Shown piece after piece: positions 44,698 through 53,434 of a stretch of 64,000 nucleotides of DNA (the first letter of the stretch is position 1; each line of letters opens with the position of its first letter). The DNA is from JAODBJ01 sp963782465 (lineage in GTDB: Bacteria; Actinomycetota; Acidimicrobiia; IMCC26256; PALSA-610). The notes below the pieces were generated by a model. The model was not told where the DNA came from and ran no database searches. It saw only the letters and a program-made list of their open reading frames with translations. The stretch is taken from contig CAWAJR010000004.1 of NCBI GenBank assembly GCA_963782465.1, forward strand, positions 339,694-403,693, given 5' to 3'. The position numbers and the translations under genes were made by a program.

Positions 44698-46068
44698 TCA
44701 CGGGGGCGGGAGCAGCACGTTCGGATTGAGGATGCCGCGCGGATCGAGCGCGCCCTTGATGCCGCGGAACACCGCGAGCTCCTCCGGCGAACGATTGAGG
44801 TGCAGCCAGCGTCGTTTCACGACACCGATGCCGTGCTCGGCGCTGATGCTGCCGCGCAGTTCGGCGACCAGACCGAGCACACCTTCGGTCACCCGGTCGG
44901 CGGCGACCCCATCGGGAACACCGGTCACGTTCACATGCACGTTGCCATCACCCGCGTGACCGAACAACCACACGTTCGCGTCGGGGACGATGCCCGCAAT
45001 CACCGCCCGAACACGCGCGACGAAGGTTCCGAGCGCGTCGGCCGGCAACGTCACGTCGAGTTTGTGCGGAGGGCCGAGCGTGTTGATGGCCTCCGAATGC
45101 GCCTCGCGGTATCGCCACAACTCGGCGCGCCGTGCCGGTTCCGACGCAACCGCGGCGTCGGCAACGTCGAGCGCCTCGACCGCGGCGGCCAGCGTCTCGG
45201 TCGGGTCGGTCGCCCCCGCCACCTCCACCAGTACGAACGCGGCATGCGTGCGGCCGAATGGCGGCCGCAACGCGTACGCGGAACACACGAGTTGCAAACC
45301 GTCGGCGAAGAACAGCTCGAGCGCGTTGAGTGCATCCATGCCTCGCCGCAGCGCACCGACGGCGTCGAGCGCGAGCTCGACGCCGTCGAAGGCGAGGAGC
45401 GCGACCACGACGTGGCCGGGGCGTGCGACCAGTCGCAATCGCGCCGCGGTCACCACGGCGAGCGTGCCTTCGCTCCCGCACAACAGGCCCGCGAGGTCGT
45501 AACCCGTGTTGTCCTTCTCGAGCCCGTCGAGATGGCGTAGCACTCGGCCGTCGGCGAGCACCGCCTCGTAGCCGAGCACCTGCCGCCGGGTTGCGCCGTG
45601 GCGGATCACGTGAGTTCCGCCGGCGTTGGTCGCGATCGTGCCGCCGACGGTCGCGCTGTCGCGAGCGCCGAGGTCGATTGCGTACTCCCAACCGGCGGTG
45701 CGCGCCTGCGCCTGCACGGCACCGACGGTGACGCCGGCCTGCGCGGTCAACTGGCCGGCGCGCGCGTCGACCGCCGATATCCCCTGCAGCCGTCGGAGGC
45801 TCAGGACGAGTTCGCCGCCGAGCGGAACGCCTCCGCCCACGAGGCCGGTGTTACCTCCCTGGGGTACCACCGGGGCACCGGCGTCGTTGCACGCGGCGAG
45901 CACCGACGCGACCTCCTCGACGGAGCCGGGACGAACCACCGCCGGCGTCGATCCGCAGAACCGGCCGGTCCAGTCGCGGGTGAAGCCGGCGGTGACATCC
46001 GGGGCGGTCAGGACGTTGTCCGCCCCGACGATGCCCACCACGTACCGGAGCAGGTCCTCGTCGGCCAC
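44698..46068 (-). CDS. FAD-linked oxidase, GlcD/D-lactate dehydrogenase-like
   Basis: This is a VAO-family flavoenzyme of 456 residues, expected to oxidise a 2-hydroxy acid. The FAD-binding PP-loop region is VVPQGGNTGLVGGGVP and DSATVGGTIATNAGG; the C-terminal cap has LFGHAGDGNVHVN (metal/substrate histidines) and ISAEHGIGVVKRRWL, typical of the D-2-hydroxyglutarate/D-lactate dehydrogenase group. The GTG at 46068 is the likely start; the longer open frame upstream is antisense to yqgE. Substrate is unresolved. Confidence 0.88.
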   Translation of the reverse strand: MADEDLLRYVVGIVGADNVLTAPDVTAGFTRDWTGRFCGSTPAVVRPGSVEEVASVLAACNDAGAPVVPQGGNTGLVGGGVPLGGELVLSLRRLQGISAVDARAGQLTAQAGVTVGAVQAQARTAGWEYAIDLGARDSATVGGTIATNAGGTHVIRHGATRRQVLGYEAVLADGRVLRHLDGLEKDNTGYDLAGLLCGSEGTLAVVTAARLRLVARPGHVVVALLAFDGVELALDAVGALRRGMDALNALELFFADGLQLVCSAYALRPPFGRTHAAFVLVEVAGATDPTETLAAAVEALDVADAAVASEPARRAELWRYREAHSEAINTLGPPHKLDVTLPADALGTFVARVRAVIAGIVPDANVWLFGHAGDGNVHVNVTGVPDGVAADRVTEGVLGLVAELRGSISAEHGIGVVKRRWLHLNRSPEELAVFRGIKGALDPRGILNPNVLLPPP

Positions 46069-46132
46069 GACTGCACGGTACGAGGTGGTCGGGTGCCGCG
46101 ACCGGGCGCCGCGGGTGGGCGAAGATTCGAGG

Positions 46133-46690
46133 GTGAACGAGAGACCGTTGCGCGGGCGCTTGCTGGTCGCTGCGCCGCCGCTGGTCGACCCCAATTTCGA
46201 CCGGACCGTCGTGCTGGTACTCGAGCATGGCGACGAAGGCGCGCTCGGCCTCGTGCTCAACCGGACCGGTTCCGTCGACCTCGACGACGCCGTTCCCGAA
46301 TGGCAGGCCCTCGCCGCGCCGCCGGCCGTCGTGTTCGTCGGCGGACCGGTGTCGCCCGATGCGGTGATCGCGCTGGCACGAAGCGGCGAACCCGAGGCTC
46401 GCGACGGTTGGGTCCCGATCGTCGACGGCCTCGGCACCGTCGACCTCGCTCGCGAGCCGAGCGAGGTGGCCGGCCCGATCGACTCGGTCCGGGTGTTCGT
46501 CGGCTACGCCGGCTGGGCGCCCGGCCAGCTCGAAGCCGAAGTGGCCCAAGGAGGATGGTTCGTCGTCGACTTCGACGTGCACGACGCCTTCACGGCACGA
46601 CCGGCCGAGCTGTGGCGCACGGTGCTTCGCCGGCAGCCAGGACACCTCGCGTTCTTCGCCAACTGCCCCGACGACCCGTCTACGAACTGA
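46133..46690 (+). CDS. YqgE/AlgH family protein
   Basis: This is a 185-residue protein of the UPF0301 family with characteristic PLVDPNFDRTVVLVLEHGDE, GLVLNRTGSVD, FVGGPVSPD and VFVGYAGWAPGQLEAEV. The GTG at 46133 follows the divergent start of the FAD oxidase at 46068. It is the first gene of a long tightly packed rightward cluster that runs to 49936. Family function is not established. Confidence 0.88.
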   Translation: MNERPLRGRLLVAAPPLVDPNFDRTVVLVLEHGDEGALGLVLNRTGSVDLDDAVPEWQALAAPPAVVFVGGPVSPDAVIALARSGEPEARDGWVPIVDGLGTVDLAREPSEVAGPIDSVRVFVGYAGWAPGQLEAEVAQGGWFVVDFDVHDAFTARPAELWRTVLRRQPGHLAFFANCPDDPSTN

Positions 46691-46722
46691 GGCCCGACCG
46701 CCGTACGCGACAATTGCGGTTC

Positions 46723-46959
46723 ATGACCTGGATCGACGACATCGCAAGCCACGTCGCATCGCGCACCGGCCTCAACGCCGAGACCCTGAAGGTCGACGAG
46801 ACCGACGCGCAGACCTTGCTCGACCTCGCGGGCTACGCGGCCCACGAAACCGGTGAGCGCACGAACGCGCCGCTCCTGTGCCACGTGCTCGGCCGCGCCG
46901 TCGCGGCCGGCGCCTCGCTCGACGACCTCGATCGAATCGTGCGCGAGTACGAACGGTGA
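46723..46959 (+). CDS. DUF6457-like small protein
   Basis: This is a 78-residue helical protein: MTWIDDIASHVASRTGL, DLAGYAAHETGERTNAPL (charged/helical middle) and a C-terminus LDDLDRIVREYER. It resembles the small DUF6457 domain found in actinobacteria next to molybdenum-cofactor or other genes. Its stop overlaps the start of the Rieske gene (GTGA at 46956). The role is unknown. Confidence 0.6.
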   Translation: MTWIDDIASHVASRTGLNAETLKVDETDAQTLLDLAGYAAHETGERTNAPLLCHVLGRAVAAGASLDDLDRIVREYER

Positions 46960-47294
46960 GCATCGGTCCCGAAACGATCCTGCGCACCGGCGATGTGCCG
47001 GCGGGAACGGTCGCGCCGGTCGAGATCGGCAACGACGAGTTCGTGGTGTGGCGCGGGTACTCCGGCGCGCTCTGCGTGATGGCGCGGCAGTGCCCGCACC
47101 TCGACTGGGACCTCACCGAGGCGACCGTGCTCGACGACGAACTGGTCTGCCCGGGCCACGGTTGGTCGTTCGGGTGCGACGGCCGCGCGTTCAAACGCAA
47201 TCTCACCGGCCGCGAGGACCCGAAGGACCACGTGGAGACACTGCCGGTCGAAGAGGTCGACGGTGAGATCCGCATCGTGCGGGCGGCGTCGTGA
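46956..47294 (+). CDS. Rieske [2Fe-2S] ferredoxin-type protein
   Basis: This 112-residue soluble Rieske protein has both cluster boxes: CPHLDW (C-x-H) and CPGHGWSF (C-x2-H). No membrane segment or signal is present, so it probably passes electrons to an oxygenase or other enzyme. The GTG start overlaps the previous stop by 4 bases, and the next gene begins 11 bases after its stop, so it is part of the 46133-49936 cluster. Confidence 0.88.
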   Translation: MSIGPETILRTGDVPAGTVAPVEIGNDEFVVWRGYSGALCVMARQCPHLDWDLTEATVLDDELVCPGHGWSFGCDGRAFKRNLTGREDPKDHVETLPVEEVDGEIRIVRAAS

Positions 47295-47304
47295 GGGCGG
47301 AACG

Positions 47305-48129
47305 GTGACCGTGACGCCGGCATCGGCCTACCCGCCCGAGCATCATCTTCTCCGCGACCTGGCCGTCGACGTGGAGCATCGCGGCGACGGCACCAGTTCG
47401 GCGTGGCTCACGATCGTGCCCGAGTTGCTCGACGACACCGGCGCGGTCCGTGCCGGCGTGCTCGCCACCGTCGTCGACATGATCGGCGGCGGGCTGTCGG
47501 CGATGGCGGCCGCACCGAACTGGATCGCGACCGCCGACCTCACCCTGCACCTCGTCGGGCGGGCGACCGAGGGCACGGTCGAAGCGGTGGCCCGGGTCTT
47601 GCGCGCCGGGCGAACGACGGTGGTCATCGAGGTGCGGCTGCGCTCGGGGCCGACGTCGCTCGGGGTGGCGACCATGACCTTCTCGGTCTTACCGCGGCGC
47701 GACGACAACCCGACGATCACCTTCGGCGCGTCGACACCGCGCACGTCGCTCGTGCTCCCCGGTTCGGGCTTTCGTCGCCCGTTGCTCGACGAGCTCGGCC
47801 TGACCGTGCTCGACCCGGCCGCCGGTGCCGTCGACGTTCCCGTGACCGACTACGCCCGCAACTCGCTCGGCGCGTTGCAGGGCGGCATCGTCGCGCTGGC
47901 GATCGACGTCGCCGGCGAACACGCACTTCGGGTCGCATGCGACGCGCCGGTACGGGTCACCGATATGCAGATCACCTACCTCGCGCTCGTGCGCGGCACC
48001 TTGCGCACGTCGACCGACGTGATCAGCGCAAGCGACGCTCACGGCGCCGCGCTCGTCGACGTCATCGACACCGGGTCGGAGGCACGGCGCACCACCACCG
48101 CCCGTGTCGTTGCCACGAGAGACGTGTGA
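47305..48129 (+). CDS. Double hot-dog acyl-CoA thioesterase-like protein
   Basis: This is a 274-residue protein with two PaaI-type hot-dog domains: the first around VRAGVLATVVDMIGGGLSA, the second around ARNSLGALQGGIVALAIDVAG. Both have the long central helix that lines the CoA pocket. Acyl-CoA hydrolysis is the family role; the acyl chain is unknown. Its stop overlaps the next start (TGATG), and the next gene encodes a paralogue. Confidence 0.78.
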   Translation: MTVTPASAYPPEHHLLRDLAVDVEHRGDGTSSAWLTIVPELLDDTGAVRAGVLATVVDMIGGGLSAMAAAPNWIATADLTLHLVGRATEGTVEAVARVLRAGRTTVVIEVRLRSGPTSLGVATMTFSVLPRRDDNPTITFGASTPRTSLVLPGSGFRRPLLDELGLTVLDPAAGAVDVPVTDYARNSLGALQGGIVALAIDVAGEHALRVACDAPVRVTDMQITYLALVRGTLRTSTDVISASDAHGAALVDVIDTGSEARRTTTARVVATRDV

Positions 48130-48961
48130 TGGACCTCGACGTGCAGCGCGCGCAGCGTGGCGTGAACCGGTACTTCGGTGTCGAGCAGCACGAAGTCGGC
48201 GACTTCGAGAACGGCGAGGTGGTGCTCGAAGGTCTTGCCGTCGTCGAACCGCACCTGCGCAACACGGCGGGCGGGATCCGCAGCGGCGCCCTCCTCGCGA
48301 TGATCGATCATGTCGGTGGGCTCGCGGCCGGCCTCGCCGCGCTTCCCGAGGGTTGGGTGGTGTCGACCAATCTCTCGATGCGCATGGCGACCGCCGGGTC
48401 GACCGGCCCGTTGCGCATACGCGCCGACGTCCTGCGGCGCGGGCGGGCCGCGGTGGTCAACCGCGTGCGCATCACCGACGACGCGGCCGGGTCACGCGTC
48501 GTCGCCGACGCGGTGCTGACCTCGGCGGTGCTCGTGCCGGAAACGGGACCGCCGGTGTGGCAACGCCCCGCCGGCATCGTGCCGGAAAAGCTCGACAACC
48601 CACCCCCGCTCGCCGAATGGCTCGGCGTGCGCCCGATCGACGACGGCGACGGCGGGCGCGGGGTCGAGATCGACCTCCGCGACGACCTGCGCAATCCCTG
48701 GGGCATCATGCACGGTGCGGTCACGGCTGCGCTCGTCGATCTCGCGTCGGAACACCGGCTCGCACGGGGCGGCCCGGCCGTCACCACCGACGTCGTCTTG
48801 CACTTCCTGGCGCCGGGCCGGACCGGCCCGTCGCCACCGTCGCCGAGGTGATCGGCGAGCGAGCCGACGGTCACGTCATGCGCGTCGAAGTGCGCGACCG
48901 CGGCGCCGCCGACCGCCTCATGGCCGTCGCCGTCACCACCGTGCGTCGCTCACCCGGATAA
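48129..48961 (+). CDS. Second double hot-dog thioesterase-like protein, frameshifted
   Basis: This is a paralogue of the preceding protein: the first hot-dog around IRSGALLAMIDHVGGLAAGL, the second around NPWGIMHGAVTAALVDLASE. Near 48828 the frame breaks after GRTGP; restoring one G (CCCGGTCG) continues as VATVAEVIGERADGH to VRRSPG and the TAA at 48959. That C-terminus and stop codon lie inside the left arm and loop of a palindrome, so the protein end is encoded by the repeat. It may form a heterodimer with its neighbour. Confidence 0.72.
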
Positions 48962-48987
48962 TTTCCGGGTGAGCGACGCACGTGGTG
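48934..48987. repeat. GTGCGTCG-type palindrome, copy 5 (variant centre)
   Basis: The 18-base arms GTGCGTCGCTCACCCGGA and its exact complement surround TAATT; CACCAC/GTGGTG extends the stem past a one-base bulge. The outer GTGCGTCG/CGACGCAC is identical to that of the other four copies, while the interior differs. It carries the stop of the thioesterase gene and the GTG start (48969) of the next gene. Confidence 0.9.
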
Positions 48988-49550
48988 TGGGGTGTTACCC
49001 GGGGTCGTTCAACCCGCCGACGGTCGCACACCTTGCGATCGCCGAGGCGGCGGTCGAACGGGCGAGGCTCGAGCGCATCGACCTCGTCGTGTCGCGCGTC
49101 GCGCTCGGCAAGGAACCCGTGGCCGTGCCGACGCTCGACGACCGGGTGCGCGTCCTCGACGCGATCGCGCGCGATCGCGACTGGTTGGGTGTGCGGGTGA
49201 CCGACGACCGTCTCCTCGTCGACATCGCACGCGGGTACGACGTGGTCGTCATGGGTGCCGACAAGTGGGCGCAGGTGCTCGACCCCGCGTGGTACGGGTC
49301 GGCCGAGGCGCGAGACGACGCGGTCGAGCGGCTGCCGCGCGTCCTCGTCACCGCGCGCCGCGGGTTCGACGTCGCGCTCGGACCGGCCGAGCCGTTGGTA
49401 CTCGACGCCGATCACGGGCATGTGTCTTCCACTGCGGTGCGCGAGGGCCGGCTCGACCTCATGCTTCCCGAAGCGGCCGCGTTCGACGCGGCAACGGGCG
49501 CGTGGACCGACCCGGCGCGCTACCGCGCGTCGAAAGCCATCGCGCCGTGA
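48969..49550 (+). CDS. NadD-like nucleotidyltransferase
   Basis: This is a 193-residue Rossmann-like nucleotidyltransferase with the ATP-binding motif GCYPGSFNPPTVAHLA (the H-x-x-H-like site reads T-V-A-H) and the late SSTAVREG, which corresponds to the ISSTxxR motif. It resembles nicotinate-nucleotide adenylyltransferase, but the central part is divergent and the gene is not next to the usual rsfS/obg genes. The start GTG lies in the right arm of the palindrome. It is coupled to the next gene by GTGA. Confidence 0.72.
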   Translation: MSDARGVGCYPGSFNPPTVAHLAIAEAAVERARLERIDLVVSRVALGKEPVAVPTLDDRVRVLDAIARDRDWLGVRVTDDRLLVDIARGYDVVVMGADKWAQVLDPAWYGSAEARDDAVERLPRVLVTARRGFDVALGPAEPLVLDADHGHVSSTAVREGRLDLMLPEAAAFDAATGAWTDPARYRASKAIAP

Positions 49551-49936
49551 TCCGTACGATCGTCGACGGCAACAACGTGCTCGGGTCGCGGCCCGACGGA
49601 TGGTGGCGTGACCGGCCGGGCGCGGCGCGACGGCTCACCCGGCAGTTGCAGGCCCTTGCTCGCGAGCATCACGACGAACGCTTCGCCATCGTGTTCGACG
49701 GTCGTCCGCTCGCCGGCCTCCCGGAGGGGGTGCACGAAGGTGTGCTCGTGGCCTACGCGACGCGTGCCGGTCGCGACGCCGCCGACGACCGGATCGTGCA
49801 CGAAGTCGAGTGCGACGCCGACCCCCGGTCGCTCACCGTCGTCACGTCGGACGCGGGGTTACGGGCGCGCGTCCATGCGCTCGGGGCGAACGTCGCCGCG
49901 GCCGGTGCACTCCTCGCGCGCCTCACCGACCGGTGA
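49547..49936 (+). CDS. NYN-domain (PIN-like) RNase-type protein
   Basis: This is a 129-residue protein of the YacP/NYN kind, a PIN-like nuclease fold. Acidic positions VDGNNVLGSRPD at the start, IVFDGRPL, DRIVHEV and VVTSDAGLRARV match the metal-binding carboxylates. It probably acts on RNA, although no target is known. The GTG at 49547 overlaps the preceding stop. It overlaps the convergent pirin gene by 14 bases. Confidence 0.78.
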   Translation: MIRTIVDGNNVLGSRPDGWWRDRPGAARRLTRQLQALAREHHDERFAIVFDGRPLAGLPEGVHEGVLVAYATRAGRDAADDRIVHEVECDADPRSLTVVTSDAGLRARVHALGANVAAAGALLARLTDR

Positions 49937-50810
49937 TCGCGCCCATGCGACCCGACTGGAAGTCGTCGATGGCCTCGGCGATCTCCTGCTTCGTGTTCAT
50001 CACGAACGGCCCGTAACGCACGACGGGTTCGTTGAGCGGTTCGCCCGCCAGGACGAGCACGTCGAAGGCCTGTTCACCGGCGCGCACTTCGATGGTGTCA
50101 CCGGCCCCGAGCACCGCGGCCTGGCCGTCGGCCACCGGGCGCCGGTCGCGACCGACGAACCCCGACCCGCCGATCGCGTAGACGAACGCGTTCGCCGTCG
50201 CGGTCGTGGGCAGCTCGGCGCGGGCGCCAGGGTCGAGCCGCACACGCGCGTAGAGGATCGGTACACGCGTGTCGGCCGGGCCTTTCACACCGAAGGCCTC
50301 ACCGGCGATGACCGTGGCGTGCACGCCGTCGCGATCGACCTTGGGGATGTCGGCGGCGCGTAGGTCCTGGTAGCGCGGCGGTCGCATCTTGTCGGCGCGC
50401 GGCAGGTTCACCCACAGCTGGAACCCGTGCGAATGCCCACCGCGTTCGAGGAACGCCGTCGACGGCCGTTCGGAGTGCACGACACCGGCCCCGGCCGTCA
50501 TCCACTGGACGTCGCCGGCGCGGATCACGCCGTGGTTGCCGGCCGAGTCGCGGTGTTCCATCTCGCCGTCGATGAGGTAGGTCACCGTCTCGAAGCCGCG
50601 GTGGGGGTGGTCGCCGGTGCCGATGGCGCCTCCGGGCGGGTTGTCCTTCGGCCCCATCTCGTCGAGGAGCAGGAACGGATCGACCATTGCGAGGGCCGCC
50701 GTCGGGAAGGGGCGGCGCACTTCGAAGCCCTCGCCCTCGAGGGTGCGGGGCGCGTCGACGACGCGGGCGACGGGGCGGGACGTGGTCGTGGTGGCGGTCG
50801 TGTCGGTCAT
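49923..50810 (-). CDS. Pirin family protein
   Basis: This is a bicupin protein of 295 residues. The metal site is in DHPHRGFETVTYLIDG with HRD and a following His in GVVHSERP; the C-terminal cupin starts near ILYARVRLDPGA. Bacterial pirins show quercetinase or regulatory activity. The start ATG 50810 is taken, with the longer frame unlikely. A perfect 12-base palindrome TTGCGCGCGCAA at 50829 lies just upstream and may be an operator. Confidence 0.88.
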   Translation of the reverse strand: MTDTTATTTTSRPVARVVDAPRTLEGEGFEVRRPFPTAALAMVDPFLLLDEMGPKDNPPGGAIGTGDHPHRGFETVTYLIDGEMEHRDSAGNHGVIRAGDVQWMTAGAGVVHSERPSTAFLERGGHSHGFQLWVNLPRADKMRPPRYQDLRAADIPKVDRDGVHATVIAGEAFGVKGPADTRVPILYARVRLDPGARAELPTTATANAFVYAIGGSGFVGRDRRPVADGQAAVLGAGDTIEVRAGEQAFDVLVLAGEPLNEPVVRYGPFVMNTKQEIAEAIDDFQSGRMGAITGR

Positions 50811-50849
50811 GCCCCGCCCAACCAATACTTGCGCGCGCAAATTCCCCGT

Positions 50850-51413
50850 TCAGCGGGCCGGGGGCATCGGCATGCCGGTGACGCCGTCGTCGCGCTGCAC
50901 GCGGCAGGAGTTCAGCGCCATCGAGACGAGCGTGTACTGGCCGACCGTGAAGATCGTGTCGAGCACCTGCTGCTCGTCGTAGCGCGCGGCGAGGGCGGCC
51001 CACGTCGTGTCCGACAGCATCGACGCCGCGTGCAGCTCGTCGGCGGCTCGCAGCAGCGTGGCGTCGAAGGCCGACCAACCGGGTGCGTCGGGGCCCGCCG
51101 TGATGCGCTCGATCTCGTCGTCGGTGATGCCCGACCCGCGCGCGATCGCGACGTGCTGGGCCCACTCGTAGGGCGCGCCGCAGTTCCAACCGGTGCGCAG
51201 GATGAGCAGCTCGCGGTCGCGCGCGGCGAGCGTGCTCTTGGCCAGGACGTGCGCGCCGAACACGAGCCAGCGCTTCAGCAACTTCGGATGGCGCGCGAGG
51301 GTCGCGAAGATGTTGAGCACGTGCCCGTCGACGGTGCCCGCCGCCGCGAGCAACTCCCTCGTTTCGTCGTCCCAATCCTCGGGCGCCAGCGGGGTGAGCC
51401 GGGGTTCAGTCAC
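50850..51413 (-). CDS. Carboxymuconolactone decarboxylase (AhpD-like) family protein
   Basis: This is a 187-residue helical protein of the CMD family with LNIFATLARHPKLLKRWLVF, RDRELLILRTGWNCGAPYEW and HVAIARGSGITDDEIERI. The AhpD-type CxxC is reduced to a single Cys (NCGAPYEW), with a His further on, so peroxidase activity of the AhpD kind is unlikely. It lies 9 bases upstream of the end of the sulfatase gene. Its reaction is unknown. Confidence 0.82.
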   Translation of the reverse strand: MTEPRLTPLAPEDWDDETRELLAAAGTVDGHVLNIFATLARHPKLLKRWLVFGAHVLAKSTLAARDRELLILRTGWNCGAPYEWAQHVAIARGSGITDDEIERITAGPDAPGWSAFDATLLRAADELHAASMLSDTTWAALAARYDEQQVLDTIFTVGQYTLVSMALNSCRVQRDDGVTGMPMPPAR

Positions 51414-51422
51414 CCGCGGAGA

Positions 51423-53021
51423 CTACGCCGGGCGCTCGACCGCCAACACCTTCCGCTCACGCGGAAGATGGTCGTAGAGGTCGGCCACGAGCTCGTCACG
51501 CCGCGAGCGCATCGCCGGGTCGTCCCAACGGTTCACGAACTGCTGCGGGTCGTCGACGACGTTGTAGAGCTCGCCCTCGGTGCCCTCGTACGAGACCGAG
51601 CTCTTCGGCCCGACGCCCCCGAACATCCCGGTCGCCTCGAAGAACTTCTCGAGCCCGTTCGGTTCGCCGATGGTGCTCGGCTCGTAGGCGGTGCACAGCC
51701 AGCCATCGCGGTAGATGGAGCGCAGGTGCATGCCGTAGCCGGGGAACTGGCTGTCCCACTCGCACAGCACCCGCTCCCGGCCCGACCCGGGTGCGGTCGG
51801 TAGGGGCGAGCCCTCGATCCAATCGGCAACGGGCACGCCGGCGATCTCGCAGAACGTCGGAGCGAGGTCGAGTTGACCGACCGGTTCACTTACCTCGCTC
51901 GGCGCGACGCCCGCCGACGGTGCCGGCCGCCACACGAGCGGCAAGCGCATCAGCGAATCGGTGTGGAACGGTCCCTTGAAGACGAGCCCGTAGTCGCCCT
52001 GGAGTTCGCCGTGGTCGGTGGTGAAGAACACGTCGGTATCGGTGTCCCATCCGCGTTCGGCGACGCGCCGCAACACCCGGCCGCACGCGTCGTCGATCAG
52101 TTCGTTCATGATGTGCGCCATCGCGTTGATCTCGCGGATGTTGTCGGCGCTGACCGACTGCGGCCGGTACGAACCGGGACCGCCTTCCGCGTTGACCCAC
52201 GAACCTTCCCAGCACGCCTGCCAGTGCGCCGGTTTCTGCGCGAGCACCTTCTCGATCGCTTCGGGCGAACCCGGGTGACCGGCCGGTAGGTCGAGGTCGC
52301 GCCAGTTGACGCGCGAGATCTCCGACGCCGGCGGGTCCCACGGGTGGTGCGGGTCGGGGAAGCTCATCCACACGAACCAGTCGGCGTCGTCGGGAAGCGA
52401 ATCGAGGTACGCGAGCGTGCGATCGGCGACCCAGTCGGTGTGGTACCACTCGCGCGGGATCGGGTTGATGCGCGTTTCCGGTGCGCCGGTGTCGCCGCCC
52501 GGCTCGGCCGACAGGAGCGGCGCGAAGCCTTCGGTTGCTTCGATGCCGTGGGTTTCGAGCAACCACTTGCCGTAGTGCTGGATGTAGTGCTTCCCGACGT
52601 TCGGCACGTGCATCGTGAGCTCCGCGTGCTCGAAACCGCGGTACGGGCCGGTCGAACCTTTCGGAGCCATTGCGTTCTCGGGCCACTCGTTGCGCAGGTC
52701 GAAACCCGGCTCGAAGTGCGCTTTGCCGAGCAGCGCGGTGTGGTAGCCGGCCTTGTCGTGCAGGTACGCGGCGATGCTCGGCGCGTCGGCCGGCAGCGGC
52801 ACGCCGTTCGCGACCACGCCATGCGTGCGCACGTACTGGCCGGTGAGCATGGTGGAGCGCGCCGGCATGCACACGGTGTTCTGGTTGTACGCGCGGTGGT
52901 AGTTGATGCCCTTCGCCGCGAGCCCGTCGATCACCGGCGTGCGCGCGACCTGCCCGCCATTGCAGCCGAGCGAGTCGTACCGCTGTTGGTCGGTGGTGAT
53001 GAAGAGGATCTTGCGCCCCAT
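51423..53021 (-). CDS. Sulfatase (arylsulfatase/choline-sulfatase-like)
   Basis: This is an alkaline-phosphatase-superfamily sulfatase of 532 residues, apparently cytoplasmic as no signal peptide is present. It starts with ILFITTDQQRYDSLGCNG (metal-binding Asp pair), has the modification motif CMPARSTMLTG (Cys to be converted to formylglycine) and the late metal motif FFTTDHGELQGDYG. Its start overlaps the DUF1330 stop by one base. The sulfate ester is unknown. A formylglycine-generating enzyme is not in the window. Confidence 0.88.
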   Translation of the reverse strand: MGRKILFITTDQQRYDSLGCNGGQVARTPVIDGLAAKGINYHRAYNQNTVCMPARSTMLTGQYVRTHGVVANGVPLPADAPSIAAYLHDKAGYHTALLGKAHFEPGFDLRNEWPENAMAPKGSTGPYRGFEHAELTMHVPNVGKHYIQHYGKWLLETHGIEATEGFAPLLSAEPGGDTGAPETRINPIPREWYHTDWVADRTLAYLDSLPDDADWFVWMSFPDPHHPWDPPASEISRVNWRDLDLPAGHPGSPEAIEKVLAQKPAHWQACWEGSWVNAEGGPGSYRPQSVSADNIREINAMAHIMNELIDDACGRVLRRVAERGWDTDTDVFFTTDHGELQGDYGLVFKGPFHTDSLMRLPLVWRPAPSAGVAPSEVSEPVGQLDLAPTFCEIAGVPVADWIEGSPLPTAPGSGRERVLCEWDSQFPGYGMHLRSIYRDGWLCTAYEPSTIGEPNGLEKFFEATGMFGGVGPKSSVSYEGTEGELYNVVDDPQQFVNRWDDPAMRSRRDELVADLYDHLPRERKVLAVERPA

Positions 53022-53434
53022 CAGCGCTCACCTTGTTCGAGCAGGCGGTCGATACCGGGACGGCATGCGATCAAGGTCGTGCGTTCGAGACCGGCCTCGC
53101 GGTGCTCGTGTGCCTTCTCGTACTCGGGCGTCGTGACCATCTCGATGAACGCGGCACGACTCGGGTACTGCACGAGCAGCACCGCGTCCCAGTCCTCGGT
53201 CGGGTCGCCGATGAGTACCTGCTCGGCGCGCCCCGTCCACAACACCTTGCCGCCGCGCGCTTCCACCATCTCGACGGCCTTGTCGCCGTAACGCCGGTAC
53301 GCCTCACCCCCCGACCCGCTGCCGTCGGCCGCTTGGGCCTTGTATTTCACCAGGTTCAACATCACGACGGGCCCGTCGTCGGGGGCCGACATGAGTTGCA
53401 CGAACTGCTCGCGGTTGGGGCGGATGGCGCTCAT
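53021..53434 (-). CDS. DUF1330-type small protein
   Basis: This is a 137-residue ferredoxin-like dimeric alpha/beta-barrel protein with PVVMLNLVKYKAQ at the start and VLLVQYPSRAAFIEMVTTPEYE, which is the DUF1330/NIPSNAP-like pattern. It is wedged between the sulfatase and TetR genes with 1- and 4-base overlaps, so the three form one operon, probably serving the same catabolic step. Confidence 0.8.
   Translation of the reverse strand: MSAIRPNREQFVQLMSAPDDGPVVMLNLVKYKAQAADGSGSGGEAYRRYGDKAVEMVEARGGKVLWTGRAEQVLIGDPTEDWDAVLLVQYPSRAAFIEMVTTPEYEKAHEHREAGLERTTLIACRPGIDRLLEQGER

Noticed and set aside
46069..46437. N-terminal extension of the FAD oxidase to 46437
   Set aside because: The extension is antisense to the yqgE-type gene, and the flavoprotein family starts near GTG 46068.
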